NCBI GenBank assembly: GCA_012295275.1
Contig: CM022665.1
Coordinates: 3,948,167-4,012,166, forward strand
Direction: 5' to 3'
DNA from: Chrysomallon squamiferum
Lineage: Eukaryota > Mollusca > Gastropoda > Neomphalida > Peltospiridae
DNA: 64,000 nt
Each line of letters starts with the position of its first letter. The first letter of the stretch is position 1. Made by a program: the position numbers and the translations under genes. The notes under the pieces were generated by a model. That model did not search any database and was not told the origin of the DNA. It saw only the letters and a program-made list of their open reading frames with translations. Below are positions 51,236-62,778 of the stretch, one piece after another.

Positions 51236-51241
51236 AATAAA
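51236..51241 (+). terminator. Candidate distal polyadenylation signal of CELF
   Basis: AATAAA on the + strand. Six bases further right begins the reverse complement hexamer for the opposite gene, so the two 3' ends would overlap. Confidence 0.4.
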
Positions 51242-51247
51242 AACACC

Positions 51248-51272
51248 TTTATTATAACAACAATCTTTTATT
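51248..51272 (-). terminator. Polyadenylation signals of the selenoprotein W-like gene
   Basis: TTTATT at 51248-51253 and again at 51267-51272 reads as AATAAA on the - strand, downstream of the gene ending at 54265. Two closely spaced hexamers are common at real 3' ends. The assignment is by position and strand. Confidence 0.4.
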
Positions 51273-52846
51273 GAAAAGGCACATTTTAGAAAATATTAAA
51301 ATGTGCAAACAAGTTACACACATGTTAAAAACACCAAATTGAATTGTACAACAGTTCACAACTTGAAAAATGTTAACACTGGTACAGATGACAATGAGAA
51401 TACAAAATCATTTGATGCAAACAGACTAAAGAATCAACATTTGTTCATTCATTGTTCATTGACATAAAACATTCTTGGATATTTCTTATGGTTATAAAAT
51501 TTGCACCATTTCATTAAAGTTGTTTGTTTATTTTTATACAAATTATGATAATGGAACATTTTGTATGAGAGCAACTGACCACACTGATTAAAACAGCAGT
51601 TGGAACAGTAAAAATGGGTGCCATTTATATCTATTAATTTACAAATGTTAGTGCTATATGTTTACTTACTTTCATGTATTTATTCTTGACATGTCATCAT
51701 ACACTAGTACATACAAGTAACATAATTCCTCGATGAAAACAAAAATGTATTTTAAAATAATATAAAGAAATGTCAATTAATACAAGTTACTTAAAGAAAT
51801 AGCCTTGACATAACCAATAAATGAAAGCAATAAGAATTAGATAAGCCAATGGCAATATTAAAATTGTTATAAACATTAAAATATTAAAACGGAGATAAAC
51901 TGATAATCATTTGTCGAAAGTAAAACAAATAAAAAATCTTTAAAGAATAATAGTTAACTCAGAAAAAAAAAAAAATAATAATCAAATTTACTTTATTTTC
52001 TAAATATATTTAAATTTGAAAAATCTACCTATTTGTAATTCTGTTAAAGAACTGATTTCTGGATATAATATTCAGTGATGTCTGTGTGAAGTAATTTTAC
52101 CTTTTAATAGAAAAAATAAAAAATAAAATTGGTTAATTTGTTTCGCATACGTAAGTAAGTTTTGTTAACTTTTTGTTGAACTTTTGGCGTCAGAAATTAC
52201 AAATTTCATATTCACATATCTGGATCTGATAAGAATTTCACAACTGATAAATTTGTGCATGGTAGCAATCATCAAAATGTAAATCTAAAGAAATAAAAAT
52301 CTGAAAACAAAGAAGAAACTAATTACCAGGAAACCCGAGTTACTTTGGTAATAATTTAAGAAAAATGGCGTCGTCATAGATAAAACAAGGCCCCACTTTG
52401 ATTGTGCTGCTATCTGGTGTCGAGGTGAATTCGCCCCTTCGTTTTTGTTTGTATATATGTATATATATATATATTAATATGCTTCCATAAGTGCATAATT
52501 TTATTTCGAATGATACACAGCATTAATTGAGACCGATCACTTTCAGCGGTTAAAAAGCACGTTTCAAATAGAAGTTATGTCCCTTGATTTTCAGTCGGAT
52601 GAAAATATTGATTAGAAATAAAATGTAGAGATTCAACAACTGAGAAACACATACAAGCAGATGAAGAGTAACGAAGAATGGATGTTAATAGCAATTTCCG
52701 TACAGGTTTTTAAAACAGAACTAGGTCTAAGACAAATGTAGGCCTTTATATATGAAAGGTAGACATGCTTGTCAGAATTAGCAAGAGCTAAAATCACATC
52801 ATAGCTGGAATGCTATCTTTATATATTGATAAAATTATAAATAAAA

Positions 52847-52882
52847 ATAATATAATATAATATAATATAATATAATATAAAA
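52847..52882. repeat. (ATAAT)n pentanucleotide repeat
   Basis: About seven copies of a TATAA/ATAAT unit. Confidence 0.85.
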
Positions 52883-53563
52883 GTAAATTTAATATAAAGA
52901 AAAAAAAAAAGGAAAACATCTCAGTTACCAGTAATATTAACAAACAATAAATAATGACAACATAAATAATATTATTTGTGAAAATACCTTCACTGCTATA
53001 GAGATAAAAATATTTTTACAGCACTTGATTTTTCACTATGCATTGTAGTTGTGATCCGTTTAGAATTCACTGGCCACGTTTTTAAATAATTTGATCACAT
53101 ATTTATTGTTACGATAAAAATTACGATATCAATCAATAAAATATGATTACCATTCTTTAAATGTATACCGATGCCTTCACTTTGACGAAGAACGAATATT
53201 TAGTTAATTATCAATTTTCTTTTTTTTTTTTTTTTTTTCTTTCTTTATTTCTTTATTTGTGTTTTATCTTTTTATAAATTTTTTCTTCAAAATAAAAATG
53301 TAACCATTATTATTGAACTGAGATGCTCTGTCAATCTTTACCAAATGAAATAAATTATACTGAACAAATTTATTCAGTTTAACTATTGAATAAAAAGATG
53401 AAACACAGGGAGAGCGACTTTGTTACAGTATCAAACTCACATAAATGAATGAATGAAAGAAAACAACACGTATATTTCAAAATAGATTCTTATGTATATG
53501 GAATATAAACAAAGAAATATTTAGAACCATAATTCCCGCTGTGTGTTACATAGTCAATTCGTT

Positions 53564-53598
<35 letters not shown>

Positions 53599-54108
53599 CG
53601 TTTTTAAGAAAAAAGAAAGAAAGAAAGAAAAACAACAGTAAACAAGAAATGGAATTCATAACAAAATAATAACTGTGAAAACATAGATGTGTGTGTCTGT
53701 TACGCTGTGTAAATGTTTTTGTGTGTTTGCGTGCGTGTGTATATGTGATTTAAAAAGTTATGTTAAAAACCTGCTTACAAATAGCAGGACAAATGAACTA
53801 AGCAGCAATTAGCATCTAATCTGAATAATACACAGATGAAAAAAGGTAAAGATTAATTTCTTTAAAAAGAAATAAATAAATAAAATAAAAACTTTAATAT
53901 TTAAAAGCAATAAAAATAGATATTTTCGGTCAGCGTTTGTTCTAGAAAACATATTATTACTTTAAACAGTATTATTGACAAAACTATCAGTCGTGTACTA
54001 ATTCTTAATTTACATAAAAGAGGGTAATCCGCAAATATCTGAAAACGTTTATTGAACCAGGACAAACATTTTTTTTTTTTAATTTTTTTTTTTTTTTAAT
54101 TGTTTCTT

Positions 54109-54111
<3 letters not shown>

Positions 54112-54179
<68 letters not shown>
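54112..54179. repeat. (AG)n microsatellite
   Basis: About 34 AG units directly downstream of the - strand stop codon of the selenoprotein W-like gene. Confidence 0.95.
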
Positions 54180-54180
<1 letters not shown>

Positions 54181-54264
54181 GGTAAACCATAGTATAAATG
54201 GTAGCACGTCTATCTCCGCCCCTTTTTAACTTTTGCCGCTTACAAAATTTCAAGTAGCTTATAA

Positions 54265-54339
54265 TTAAGACAGTCCACATACTTCTTTGACGATTTCAAA
54301 AAACTTTTCCCCCGTTTCATCTGTGTATAATTTTCGCCA
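54265..54339 (-). CDS. SELENOW: SelW-like last coding exon
   Basis: 75 nt in phase 0 including TAA (54267-54265). The acceptor reads AGACTTCAG. It encodes WRKLYTDETGEK then FFEIVKEVCGLS. The amphipathic FFEIVKEV helix corresponds to the C-terminal helix of the family. The extension WRKLYTDETGEK before it is longer than in short SelW proteins and closer to MIEN1-like members. Confidence 0.75.
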   Translation of the reverse strand, partial: WRKLYTDETGEKFFEIVKEVCGLS

Positions 54340-54779
54340 CTGAAGTCTTACGAACATCATCGCAAATAACTTTGCATATGCTTTTACAGTTATCTGGTCA
54401 TTATTTCGAGAAATCAGCGACACGGGACGCTAAGCAGCTGCTTCGTTCACTCGATGCATTAAAAATGGCCGCTCACGTATCGTGGCAACTGCGTAAAGTC
54501 GCAAAAAGACTTCACTGCGCTTATTTTAAGAATGATATCTTCCAGTTGTCGTATTCTGAGAAACAAACGTGAATACAAAAGAATGTGAATATTTGAAAGA
54601 AAGACCGGATATTAATTGTAACGTTATGAATGAAACGACTTGGTTTTGTGACCAAAAATAAAAAAATAATAAAATAATAGTTTTACGACATTCGAAATTG
54701 TGTCGTTGACTAATGAATGAATTAGCTAAAGCAAAAACGAGATTATTTTATATAAATAAATTATTATTATTGATATTGC

Positions 54780-54819
<40 letters not shown>

Positions 54820-55374
54820 ATTATTGCTGTTGTTGTTAGTTGTTGTTATTATAGCAATGTTTTAATATATATTTTGAAAATATTTTAAAAGTCAAAAAAG
54901 AGATGAACATAACATTAATATTAGAGTCATTTGCTAATAATGAAATTATTATTTGACATAATTTCTATAGCCTGTAACTATATATCATGAATTATTTATA
55001 TAATTACTTTCCAACATTAAAGTAATGGATTTTCATTTCCTATCAAGCTGGAAATGAATTGATTTGTTCATGCAGAATGTGATATCTCGTGTTTAAATTA
55101 ATTTTCAACAATGCAGACCGCGTTTTACCTTGTTCAGATAGAATATCATGCTTGAAAAAAAAAAAAATAATAATAAATAAATAAATAAATAAATAAATGT
55201 ATTTTACAGAAGATCTTGAATACAGAAATATTTTAAATCTTCTTTGACACTTTTAAACATTTTTTTTTTTTTTAAACTAGAACACAAAACGAGGATTTGT
55301 TTGATTTTTTTTGGTTCGTGGTGCAGGTTCTTTCAAGCAGATTTAGTACCTAAAAAAAAAATTTAAAAAAATAA

Positions 55375-55406
<32 letters not shown>

Positions 55407-55535
55407 TAATAAATAATAATAATAATAAAAATGAATAATAAGTATATCAAATAAATTTTAAAAAATGATCATTTTACCATTATCATCATAATAATTATAA
55501 TTACAGTAATTATTATTAGTATTATGATGATGATG

Positions 55536-55566
<31 letters not shown>

Positions 55567-56946
55567 GATATTCAACACGTATGACCTATATGACTGGTTA
55601 CTAAAGAGATAAAAAATAATGACTTTAAAACTGACCTCTGACTCACTAGGAAATACCCCAGTGTCCAGCTTGGAAAAGATAAGTTCTCCATTTAGATAAA
55701 CTTCAAAACTGCCTGCGAAAGAAATAATATATATAATAATAATTAGTGTTCGTGTTCGTGTTCGTGTGCGTGTGTGTGTGTGTGTGTAAAAATAAATAAA
55801 TAAATAATTTAAAAGACATTTAAACAAATTACACAAATTATGCAGAAAAACAAAATTAGAAGAAAAAAAAATCATACACTGAAACTGCAATGACGACAAA
55901 CTGTGGTTTTAAACTTCTTTTTTTTTTTATAAATATTATCTTCCATACAGTTTTGGCAATTTTTGAACAATTAGTACACGTGCACTGTTAGGTCATGTAA
56001 ACATTTTATTAGTCAGTTCGGTAGTAAATGGAATAAACGGAAAGTATTAATTCTCCAAATTGATCAAACGATTACAATGCGCGTGCGTCGAAGCAATTTC
56101 CTGTTAGTATTCCGGTTCACGAAAACCTGAGGATGATATTAATGTTAAATCTTAATGCTTTATCTGAGCTGGATTTGGTGCTTTTTTTTGTTGTTGCTAT
56201 TGTTGTTATTTGTAATTATGGTGTTGTAGTAGAAGTAATAATAGTAATAGTAGTATTAGTAATAATAAATGATATTATAGTAGTAGTTGCAGCAGCAGCA
56301 GCCGACGGAGTAGCAGTAGTAGAAGTAGTAGTAGAAGTAGTAGTAGTAGTAGTAGCAGCAGCAGCAGCAGCAGCAGCATAGCAGAAAAAGACGTTATGAT
56401 ATTAATAATAATAGTTGCTGTTATTGTCGTTGTGTTAGTAGTTGTGGCAGTAGTGGTGACTGCAGTAATTGTTGATGTGGTTGTAGCAACTAGCAGCAGC
56501 AATAACATTTTGCACCGTTTTGGATGACCAAGTCTGTGTGCTGCAGAATTACCTGAACTATAATTTTATTAAGCCCTAGGTTGACAGATTTTATTGTGTT
56601 AGGTGCTCTGAAGTATTCTGTCAACATTATCTCAGCTAACAACTCGTGTCATACAAGTAATTAATACCCTGCTGTGTAACGCAGTAAACAGGAAAATAAC
56701 GATTTTAATACCACTCAGTATTCCACTATGGGCAATATGGTACTCAAATTAAACATTCTGATCGTTATTTTATATTTTATTTTTTGTTGTTGTTGTTGTT
56801 AATGCTTAATATACAAGAAAAATGTATAGTTTTAGCAAGTATAGCTTTAGTTATATATACATATAAGCATTACATACGTATGAACATTTACGTATTAAAT
56901 GAATATGTATCTATAATCAGTGTGAGTATGTTTAAGTAATAATCAG

Positions 56947-57005
<59 letters not shown>

Positions 57006-57393
57006 CATTACATATAAATACCATGAAGTGACTGTTGCCGGCTAACAAGAGACAATACCAAATGCCTCGTACAGCAATTAATCTCCATGATATACTCAGC
57101 ACTAGGTTTATTGGTAAACACATCGTCGCTACCAGATCACTAATTCCCTCAAAGTATCAAACCTCTGTGTTCACACAGCAAAGTGTTATCGACCCTACAC
57201 ACACGTACAGTGACAGCTTTCTGTTTGCCCCTCTCCGCATTCGCAGAATTAAATTTCTCCTAACAGCGTGTGTTCTGGAAGCCACACGAGTTTGAACTGG
57301 TAGCAATCATGATGAGATCTCGGCCACTTTCTGGATAATGCGATCCCGCCATTAACTTCAATGCGAAATAATAATAGTAATAATCAGGTGAAC

Positions 57394-57433
<40 letters not shown>

Positions 57434-60400
57434 GTAGTAGGCAGGAATGTCGTCACCATTTGTGCAAAAAGAACAGACGAAATGAAAGCTGTCACGAACA
57501 CGAAAATTGTTTCTAGAAAACGTTTGTGCAATGCTGTTGATATTTCTGAGTCGTAACTATATATTTAAAGAATGATATGCATGTAATTCTAAAAAAAAAG
57601 ACGATGAAGTATGTATTACATATTAAATAATTGTTCAACCCATTCTGCTGTGATCATGACTTCTTCTAGTCTAAGACTTGGCCACAGAGTTAACTGTTAT
57701 GCTGACTAAAATAATAAATAAATAAAAAAAAATAAATAAAATTAAAAGTTAGAATTAAAATTAAAATTTATGTCTAAAGTTCTACATAACTACTGGACAT
57801 ATAATCTAAAACCAAAGATGACCTAAGCAGTATTTCAAAATGAATGGTTAAAGCACTTCTATCGTGTGAACGATGAGCTCGAATAAGTTTAACCATCTTC
57901 AGTTTATCTAATATTTTAAAGAGCTGAACCAGAGGAATAGTAAAGGAACGATCGAGCTCCTTAAAGGATCATCACGGGTTTTGGAGTCAGCCAACATCTG
58001 TATATAAAGATAATCTTCTTTGCTGTTTTATTACAAATCTCACAAAATGTCCACGAGTTAACTTACAAACGACCTTTAACGTTTTGTTTAAGTTGACTTT
58101 TGAGTCTTCGTAAATTACTTTAAAAATAAAAAGATTTAATTCTAGAATACTTTTGGCCACGAACCGTACCTAAACGAAAACACCGCTTCACGAATTCACG
58201 GAAACCGCCCCCTCTAAGATCCGACCCTGCAAAATTGTGGCTGTTTACGACATATAATCCAAGAGCCGAGGAAATTTGTCATGACAGCGTTAAATTAGAA
58301 CGTTTGTACACGACTTAGAGAGAAGTCGATAACACTTTCCTAGTTAACCCGCTATATTCCTGTCATTACCGTATTAAGAAATCATGGGTTAATCAATGTA
58401 CTGCGCAATGAAGGCTAATTGTCCAAAACAGAGTTAGATGTCACAACTTTCGAAACATGATTAGTGAACTTATTATTAATTTTATCTTTGAAAAAAGAAT
58501 AAATAAAAAATAAAATAATGATTATAGTGAAATGAAAATTGTTATGTCAGAGAAATCGTTGTCTTCAACTGGCGCATCCACACAGTCAAAAAGGGAAAAG
58601 GAAAAAAAGGTGATACGTGTGAACTATGTATTACAGTTGTGTTCGTTGATACAACTGTTTCACTTAGTGTGGAGTAGTTGAAAAAATGCAGAAATATTAG
58701 AATATTAAAGCACGTTTTTGTGGGTTAGTGAGGAATATATAAAAGATCAACAAAAAAAAATAAAAAAAATAATAATAATAATAAAAATAAAAAATCCTGG
58801 TTTTGTGGATATATTTACTTTATATTTGTCCCTCTATTTTATGTTCCTTTATCAGTTTCCTCTATCCGTGATTGCTGTGAATATTATTAAAATTATTTTT
58901 ATATTGATGTTGTTGTTGTAGCAATGTTCTTCTTCTTATTATTATTATTATTATATTATTATTATTATTATTATTAATTATGTTGTTGTTGCTGTTATTA
59001 TTATTATTATTATTATCGTCGTCGTCGTCGTTGTTGCTATTGCAACATCTGCAGCTACTGTTGCTATTTTAAATATAGGTCTTTTAATCTGAATAAAAAA
59101 TAAATGGGTTAACTGACGAAATTTACTGTTTTATTACGGCAAACAACACTGAGATGTATTATTAGATTTTCACAATAGGAACGACCGCGTATCCTTCCTG
59201 TTTCTCTAACAAACACTGATGTATCTGCAGTCTTGTAAAAAAATCCTTTAAAAAAAATCCTTTATTTCCACTAACAATTCATTATACTTTCCAATAAGGG
59301 AAATGCCACATTTAAACATGCAAAGAAGCGTGTTCGTTACTTCTATACTTCAGGTATGGGCTACACGTTTTCAAAATCTGTGAATATTTGATTTTCGCAT
59401 ATTAAATAAACTGTATGATATTTTGTGTATGGTGGACGGAGTTTGGTCAGCTTCGTTGAAATAATATCAAGTAGAAATAAGATAAAACCCCAAAATTAAA
59501 TAAGACCAACTTGTTTAAGAAATGGGTTAAATACTTATGTTTCAATTTGTTATAGTTAAGAAGTTTCAATTATATGTAATAAAAATAATTAATATTAAAC
59601 CATTTAATATAGAATTCTTTATACATTGAAAATTAAATATATATATGTAGTTTCATTCATAATGGAAAGAATGGTATACATAAATATGTACATGCACTTT
59701 CGAACACACATATATATATATACATACATACATACATACATACATACATACATACATACATACATACATACATACATACATACATACAAATATATATAAG
59801 CACACAAACATCTACGTAAGTACACAGGTTGTCTTGATGGCCTTCGGAGTGCGGGCGAATGGGTGCCTTATATTCGAGTCTCGTCAGCGGCATCTGACGG
59901 GTTTGTGAGGTCGTGATTGGACTTTGTCCTCCTGCGCCAGTGCGTTCCCGAATTGTCTATGTGCAGAATCTAATCAGACGTCCATACGACAGAGAATATT
60001 CAAATACTAAAATACACACACACACACACACACACACACACCGAACAAACATACATACAAACATACCTGTATTTGATTTACTGAGCTGTACAGCTGATAA
60101 GCAGACTAACAAAGTATTTCTTCATGATCAACAGACAATAAAAGTCTGTGAAAAAAGTGAAATGTATGTCTAATCCTCGCCCTAACCATTACAATTAAAG
60201 CCGATTCTTTCATTCTAAACAATGAAACAAATGCTTCAAGAAAGTCGATTGCGTAATACAGACATTATAATTAACTTTATTTAATTCTGTACAGTAATAA
60301 ATAAATAAAAAGAAAGAAATAACGAAAGAAATAAGGAAATTTAAAAAATGATTTAATAATTAAAGTTGTTTTGAACAGGTGTTTGCAATTAACGAAAAGG

Positions 60401-60588
60401 TTATTCGGTAAATGAATTTACCACATCAACGATTTTAATTGGTAGTGTTTAAGATGAATCTATACCACTATAAGTTATTTATTATTTATTTAGTTTTAAT
60501 TTTTAATTAGTGTTGATTCGAGCTAATAGAAACCTAAAAGAAGGTAATTACAATAATAATAATAATAAAAATAATGAAGATGAAGATG

Positions 60589-60659
<71 letters not shown>

Positions 60660-61613
60660 ACGAAGAAATTATTGGAACTGTTTTTCTTCGTGACTAAATT
60701 AAAGCTATTTATTTATCACCGAGTAACTTAACAATGACATTTCGTATGTAGCTATTTCCTCTATTGTTGTGTTTTTATCACTACGGTTTATTACGCTTAA
60801 TATGCATGTGTTGTTATGGAGATAGCCAAATATTTACTCCTCTTGATCTGAAAAGTCCTCAAGGGATTACAAAATGTAATTTTCTGTAATAACTGAATGA
60901 TGAAATATTTGATTTCACAATCAGTGAAAAAAAAATCAAAAAAAAATCAAACACTAAACTGCATTTTGTATAACCAGAATTAACGTTTTTTTTAAAAAGG
61001 GCGAAGCCATGTAAGCTATCTACTTGATAGAGTCAGTGAACAGTTTCCCGTTCCATCCACTGCTCCAAATAGTAAAGATTTCTTTCAGTTCAGCAGATGA
61101 CGTCAATGAGACAAACTCTTTAGTAATGTATACATTTGAAATAATGAATTACATGTACTTCAACAACAAAATGAAAATCTTGTTTCTAATTTATATTATT
61201 CTTCAACTCCATCCATTTAAAATATTCCCTGAACCTTTCAATACGACGGATGTATGTATAACTGTAAGTATGGGTGAATACAACATACCAACAAAACATT
61301 ATTAAATATCGCAATTTGTCCGTATCACATTCTCTGCCTGAATATTGTTATTACAAAACTGCATAGGCGATACATTAAAAACTGACTCAAACCATATATT
61401 TTAGGCTTTTCATTTCATGTAAAGATCCCATATTAAAAAAAAAATAATAATAATAAATAAATTAATAAAAAAAAAAAAAAAAATAAAAAATCAGTAAATA
61501 TATATAGCTTACCATTTCCTGCAAAGGTTCCCATTACATCAGCGTTAGGAAATTTTTCTAGAATGGCTAGCTTCATTTCAGTAAACTTCTGACCATACGT
61601 CGGTCAAACATAG
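54265..61613 (-). CDS. SELENOW: Selenoprotein W-like (Rdx family) gene, N-terminal exon missing
   Basis: Known family role: SelW/Rdx proteins are small thioredoxin-fold redox proteins with a CxxU or CxxC active site in the first loop. Three - strand exons (61613-61513, 55712-55636, 54339-54265) join in frame into about 83 residues. The first opens with the last base of a split codon, then YV, an in-frame TGA, and PTYGQKFTEMKLAILEK. The second has the family hallmark GSFEVYLNGELIFSKLDTG, then VFPSESE. The third ends FFEIVKEVCGLS and TAA. If the split codon is TGC, the active site is C-Y-V-U. Family members have about 85-115 residues, so only about 6-15 N-terminal residues are missing, on an exon I could not find up to 64000. 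A Cys-less pseudogene is the alternative, but all splice sites and frames are intact. Confidence 0.8.
54340..55635 (-). other. Intron of the SelW-like gene
   Basis: Contains a CpG-richer block at about 54370-54570, immediately upstream (in transcription sense) of the last exon. (ATT)n tracts lie near 54781-54822 and 55519-55565, and AAT-rich DNA near 55377-55430. A 66-codon + strand open frame at 54372-54572 has no recognisable domain. Confidence 0.75.
55636..55712 (-). CDS. SELENOW: SelW-like exon with FEV...NG...FSKL signature
   Basis: 77 nt, phase 1 to phase 0. The acceptor reads TTTCGCAG and the donor GTCAGT. It encodes GSFEVYLNGELIFSKLDTG and VFPSESE, the strand-turn-strand core shared by SelW, MIEN1 and related Rdx proteins. 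The open frame continuing beyond 55636 is intron read-through. Confidence 0.88.
56220..56500. repeat. Degenerate (GTA)n/(GCA)n trinucleotide region
   Basis: A run of related triplets (GTA, GCA, GTT, ATA) that keeps several frames open on both strands. The predicted Val/Ala and Leu runs are a by-product of the repeat. Confidence 0.85.
56945..57002. repeat. (CT)n microsatellite
   Basis: About 27 CT units in the large intron of the SelW-like gene. Confidence 0.93.
57398..57431. repeat. Poly-A tract
   Basis: About 34 A residues without a recognisable retroelement body next to it. Confidence 0.9.
59717..59788. repeat. (CATA)n microsatellite
   Basis: About 17 CATA units preceded by TA dinucleotides. 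The Tyr-Val-Cys-Met open frames across it are repeat artefacts. Confidence 0.95.
59831..59885 (+). mobile_element. Possible tRNA-derived SINE fragment
   Basis: In AT-rich surroundings a GC-rich segment has an A-box-like TGGCCTTCGGAGTG (from 59838) and, about 35 nt later, a B-box-like ATTCGAGTC (near 59872-59880). This resembles the internal promoter arrangement of tRNA genes and tRNA-derived SINEs. No complete cloverleaf or 3' tail was established, so this is a weak call. Confidence 0.25.
60012..60041. repeat. (CA)n microsatellite
   Basis: About 14 CA units. Confidence 0.9.
60594..60657. repeat. (AG)n microsatellite
   Basis: About 31 AG units, giving an Arg-Glu artefact frame. Confidence 0.95.
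61513..61613 (-). CDS. SELENOW: SelW-like exon with in-frame TGA (Sec)
   Basis: 101 nt. The acceptor reads TTTTATTGCAG and the donor GTAAGC on the - strand. It enters in phase 2 and leaves in phase 1. Besides the TGA at 61604-61606 there is no other stop in this frame. The encoded helix KFTEMKLAILEKFPNADV fits the first helix and second strand of the Rdx fold. TGA falls exactly at the fourth position of the CxxU motif. Confidence 0.82.
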
Positions 61614-61982
61614 CTGCAATAAAATAAAAATACGGAACTGTTATAGATGCAGTGTCAGAATTCTAAGTCACGGTATCATAATCTTTACTCTGCAGTATCA
61701 GAATCTTAAAGATTTAGGGTCAGAATGTTAAAGATGCAGTATCAGAGTGTTAAAGAGGCAGTATCAGAATGTTAAAGATACAGCATCAGAATGTTAAAGA
61801 TTCAGTATCAGAATGTTAAAGATATAGTATCAGAATGTTAATGATGCAGTATCAGAATGTTAATGATGCAGTATCAGAATGTTAAAGATACAGTATCAGA
61901 ATGTTAAAGATGCAGTATCAGAATGTTAAAGATACAGTATCAGAAGGTTAATGATGCAGTATCAGAATGTTAAAGATACACT

Positions 61983-62037
61983 ATCAGAATTTCACTTGTA
62001 TCATCAGTGAATACGTGATAACTTTCCGTAAAAGAAT
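61983..62037. repeat. Unique-sequence block, first copy
   Basis: A 55-bp non-minisatellite block (beginning TATCAGAATTTCACTTG, containing GAATACGTGATAACTTTCCG) interrupts the array. A near-identical copy ends the array at 62779-62833. Confidence 0.88.
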
Positions 62038-62515
62038 GCTAATGATGCAATATGAGATTAAAGATACAGTATTAGAATGTTAAAGATACAGTATCAGAAT
62101 GTTAAAGATATAGTATCAGAATGTTAATGATGCAGTATTAGAATATTAAAAATACAGTATCAAAATGTTAAAGATACAATATCAGAATGTTAATGATGCA
62201 GTATCAGAATGTGAAAGATACAGTATCAGAATGTTAATGATGCAGTATCAGAATGTTAAAGATGCAGTATCAGAATGTGAAAGATACAGTATCCGAATGC
62301 TAATGATTCAGTACGAGATTAAAGATACAGTATCAGAATGTTAATGATGCAGTATCAGAATGTTAAAGATACAGTATCAGAATGTTAATGATGCAGTATC
62401 AGAATGTTAATGATGCAGTATCAGTGTTAAAGATACAACTGATAAAGATACAGTATCAGAATGTTAAAGATACAGTATCAGAATGTTAAAGAGGCATTAT
62501 CAGAATGTTAAAGAT

Positions 62516-62685
62516 ACATTTTCAGAATGTTAAAGATGCGGTATCAGAATGTTAATTATGCAGTATGAGATTAAAGATACAGTATCAGAATGTTAAAGAT
62601 ACATTTTCAGAATGTTAAAGATGCGGTATCAGAATGTTAATTATGCAGTATGAGATTAAAGATACAGTATCAGAATGTTAAAGAT
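62516..62685. repeat. 85-bp higher-order duplication inside the minisatellite
   Basis: Two consecutive 85-bp blocks, starting at 62516 and 62601, share the same series of unit variants (ACATTTTCAG, GATGCGGTATC, TTATGCAGTATGAG). This shows recent local duplication of several units at once. Confidence 0.8.
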
Positions 62686-62778
62686 ACAGTATCAGAATGT
62701 TAAAGATACAATATCAGAAGGTTAATGATGCAGTATCGAAATATTAAAGATACAGTATCAGAATGTTAAAGATACAAT

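Larger units (their letters stand above)
44249..51241 (+). other. Probable long 3' UTR of CELF
   Basis: No open frame with recognisable content is present on either strand. The first 300 bases after 44249 are distinctly less AT-rich than the surroundings. The rest is T-rich with long poly-T tracts near 47852-47893, 49359-49388 and 50067-50107. A more complex block lies at 49860-50060, ending in an AATAAAC hexamer near 50057. AATAAA hexamers at 51009-51014 and 51236-51241 are the last + strand candidates before the opposite gene. The real end may be any of these. Confidence 0.45.
51273..54264 (-). other. Probable 3' UTR of the selenoprotein W-like gene
   Basis: About 3 kb between the - strand stop codon and AATAAA-type signals, with no recognisable gene on either strand. 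It contains an (ATAAT)n run near 52847-52882, poly-T near 53219-53239 and 53568-53598, and (AG)n at 54112-54179 just after the stop. A selenoprotein needs a SECIS stem-loop here. I compared ATGA-type cores by eye and found none with a convincing stem and AA apical loop, so the element stays unlocated. Confidence 0.4.
55713..61512 (-). other. Large intron of the SelW-like gene
   Basis: About 5.8 kb without recognised exons. It contains (GT)n-like DNA at 55748-55788, a GTA/GCA-rich trinucleotide region near 56220-56500, (CT)n at about 56945-57002, poly-A at about 57398-57431, ATT/GTC triplets near 58930-59040, (CATA)n near 59717-59788, (CA)n near 60012-60041, (AG)n at 60594-60657 and a tRNA-like fragment near 59831-59885. 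Blocks at 57030-57350 and 57840-58480 are of normal complexity. Confidence 0.75.

Noticed and set aside
51681-51712. ATGA-type hairpin on the - strand considered as SECIS
   Set aside because: Only about 5 bp of stem between ATGA and the opposite strand, too short for a SECIS helix, and the opposing GA quartet is not convincing.
56133-56508. Val/Ala-rich and Leu-rich open frames
   Set aside because: They are products of the GTA/GCA trinucleotide repeat.
57035-57295. 86-codon + strand open frame
   Set aside because: Not similar to any family I recognise. It lies in the intron of the opposite-strand gene, with nothing to suggest splicing or expression.
61024-61305. 93-codon + strand open frame next to the Sec exon
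   Set aside because: AT-driven hydrophobic composition, no known motif, and antisense to the SelW-like intron.
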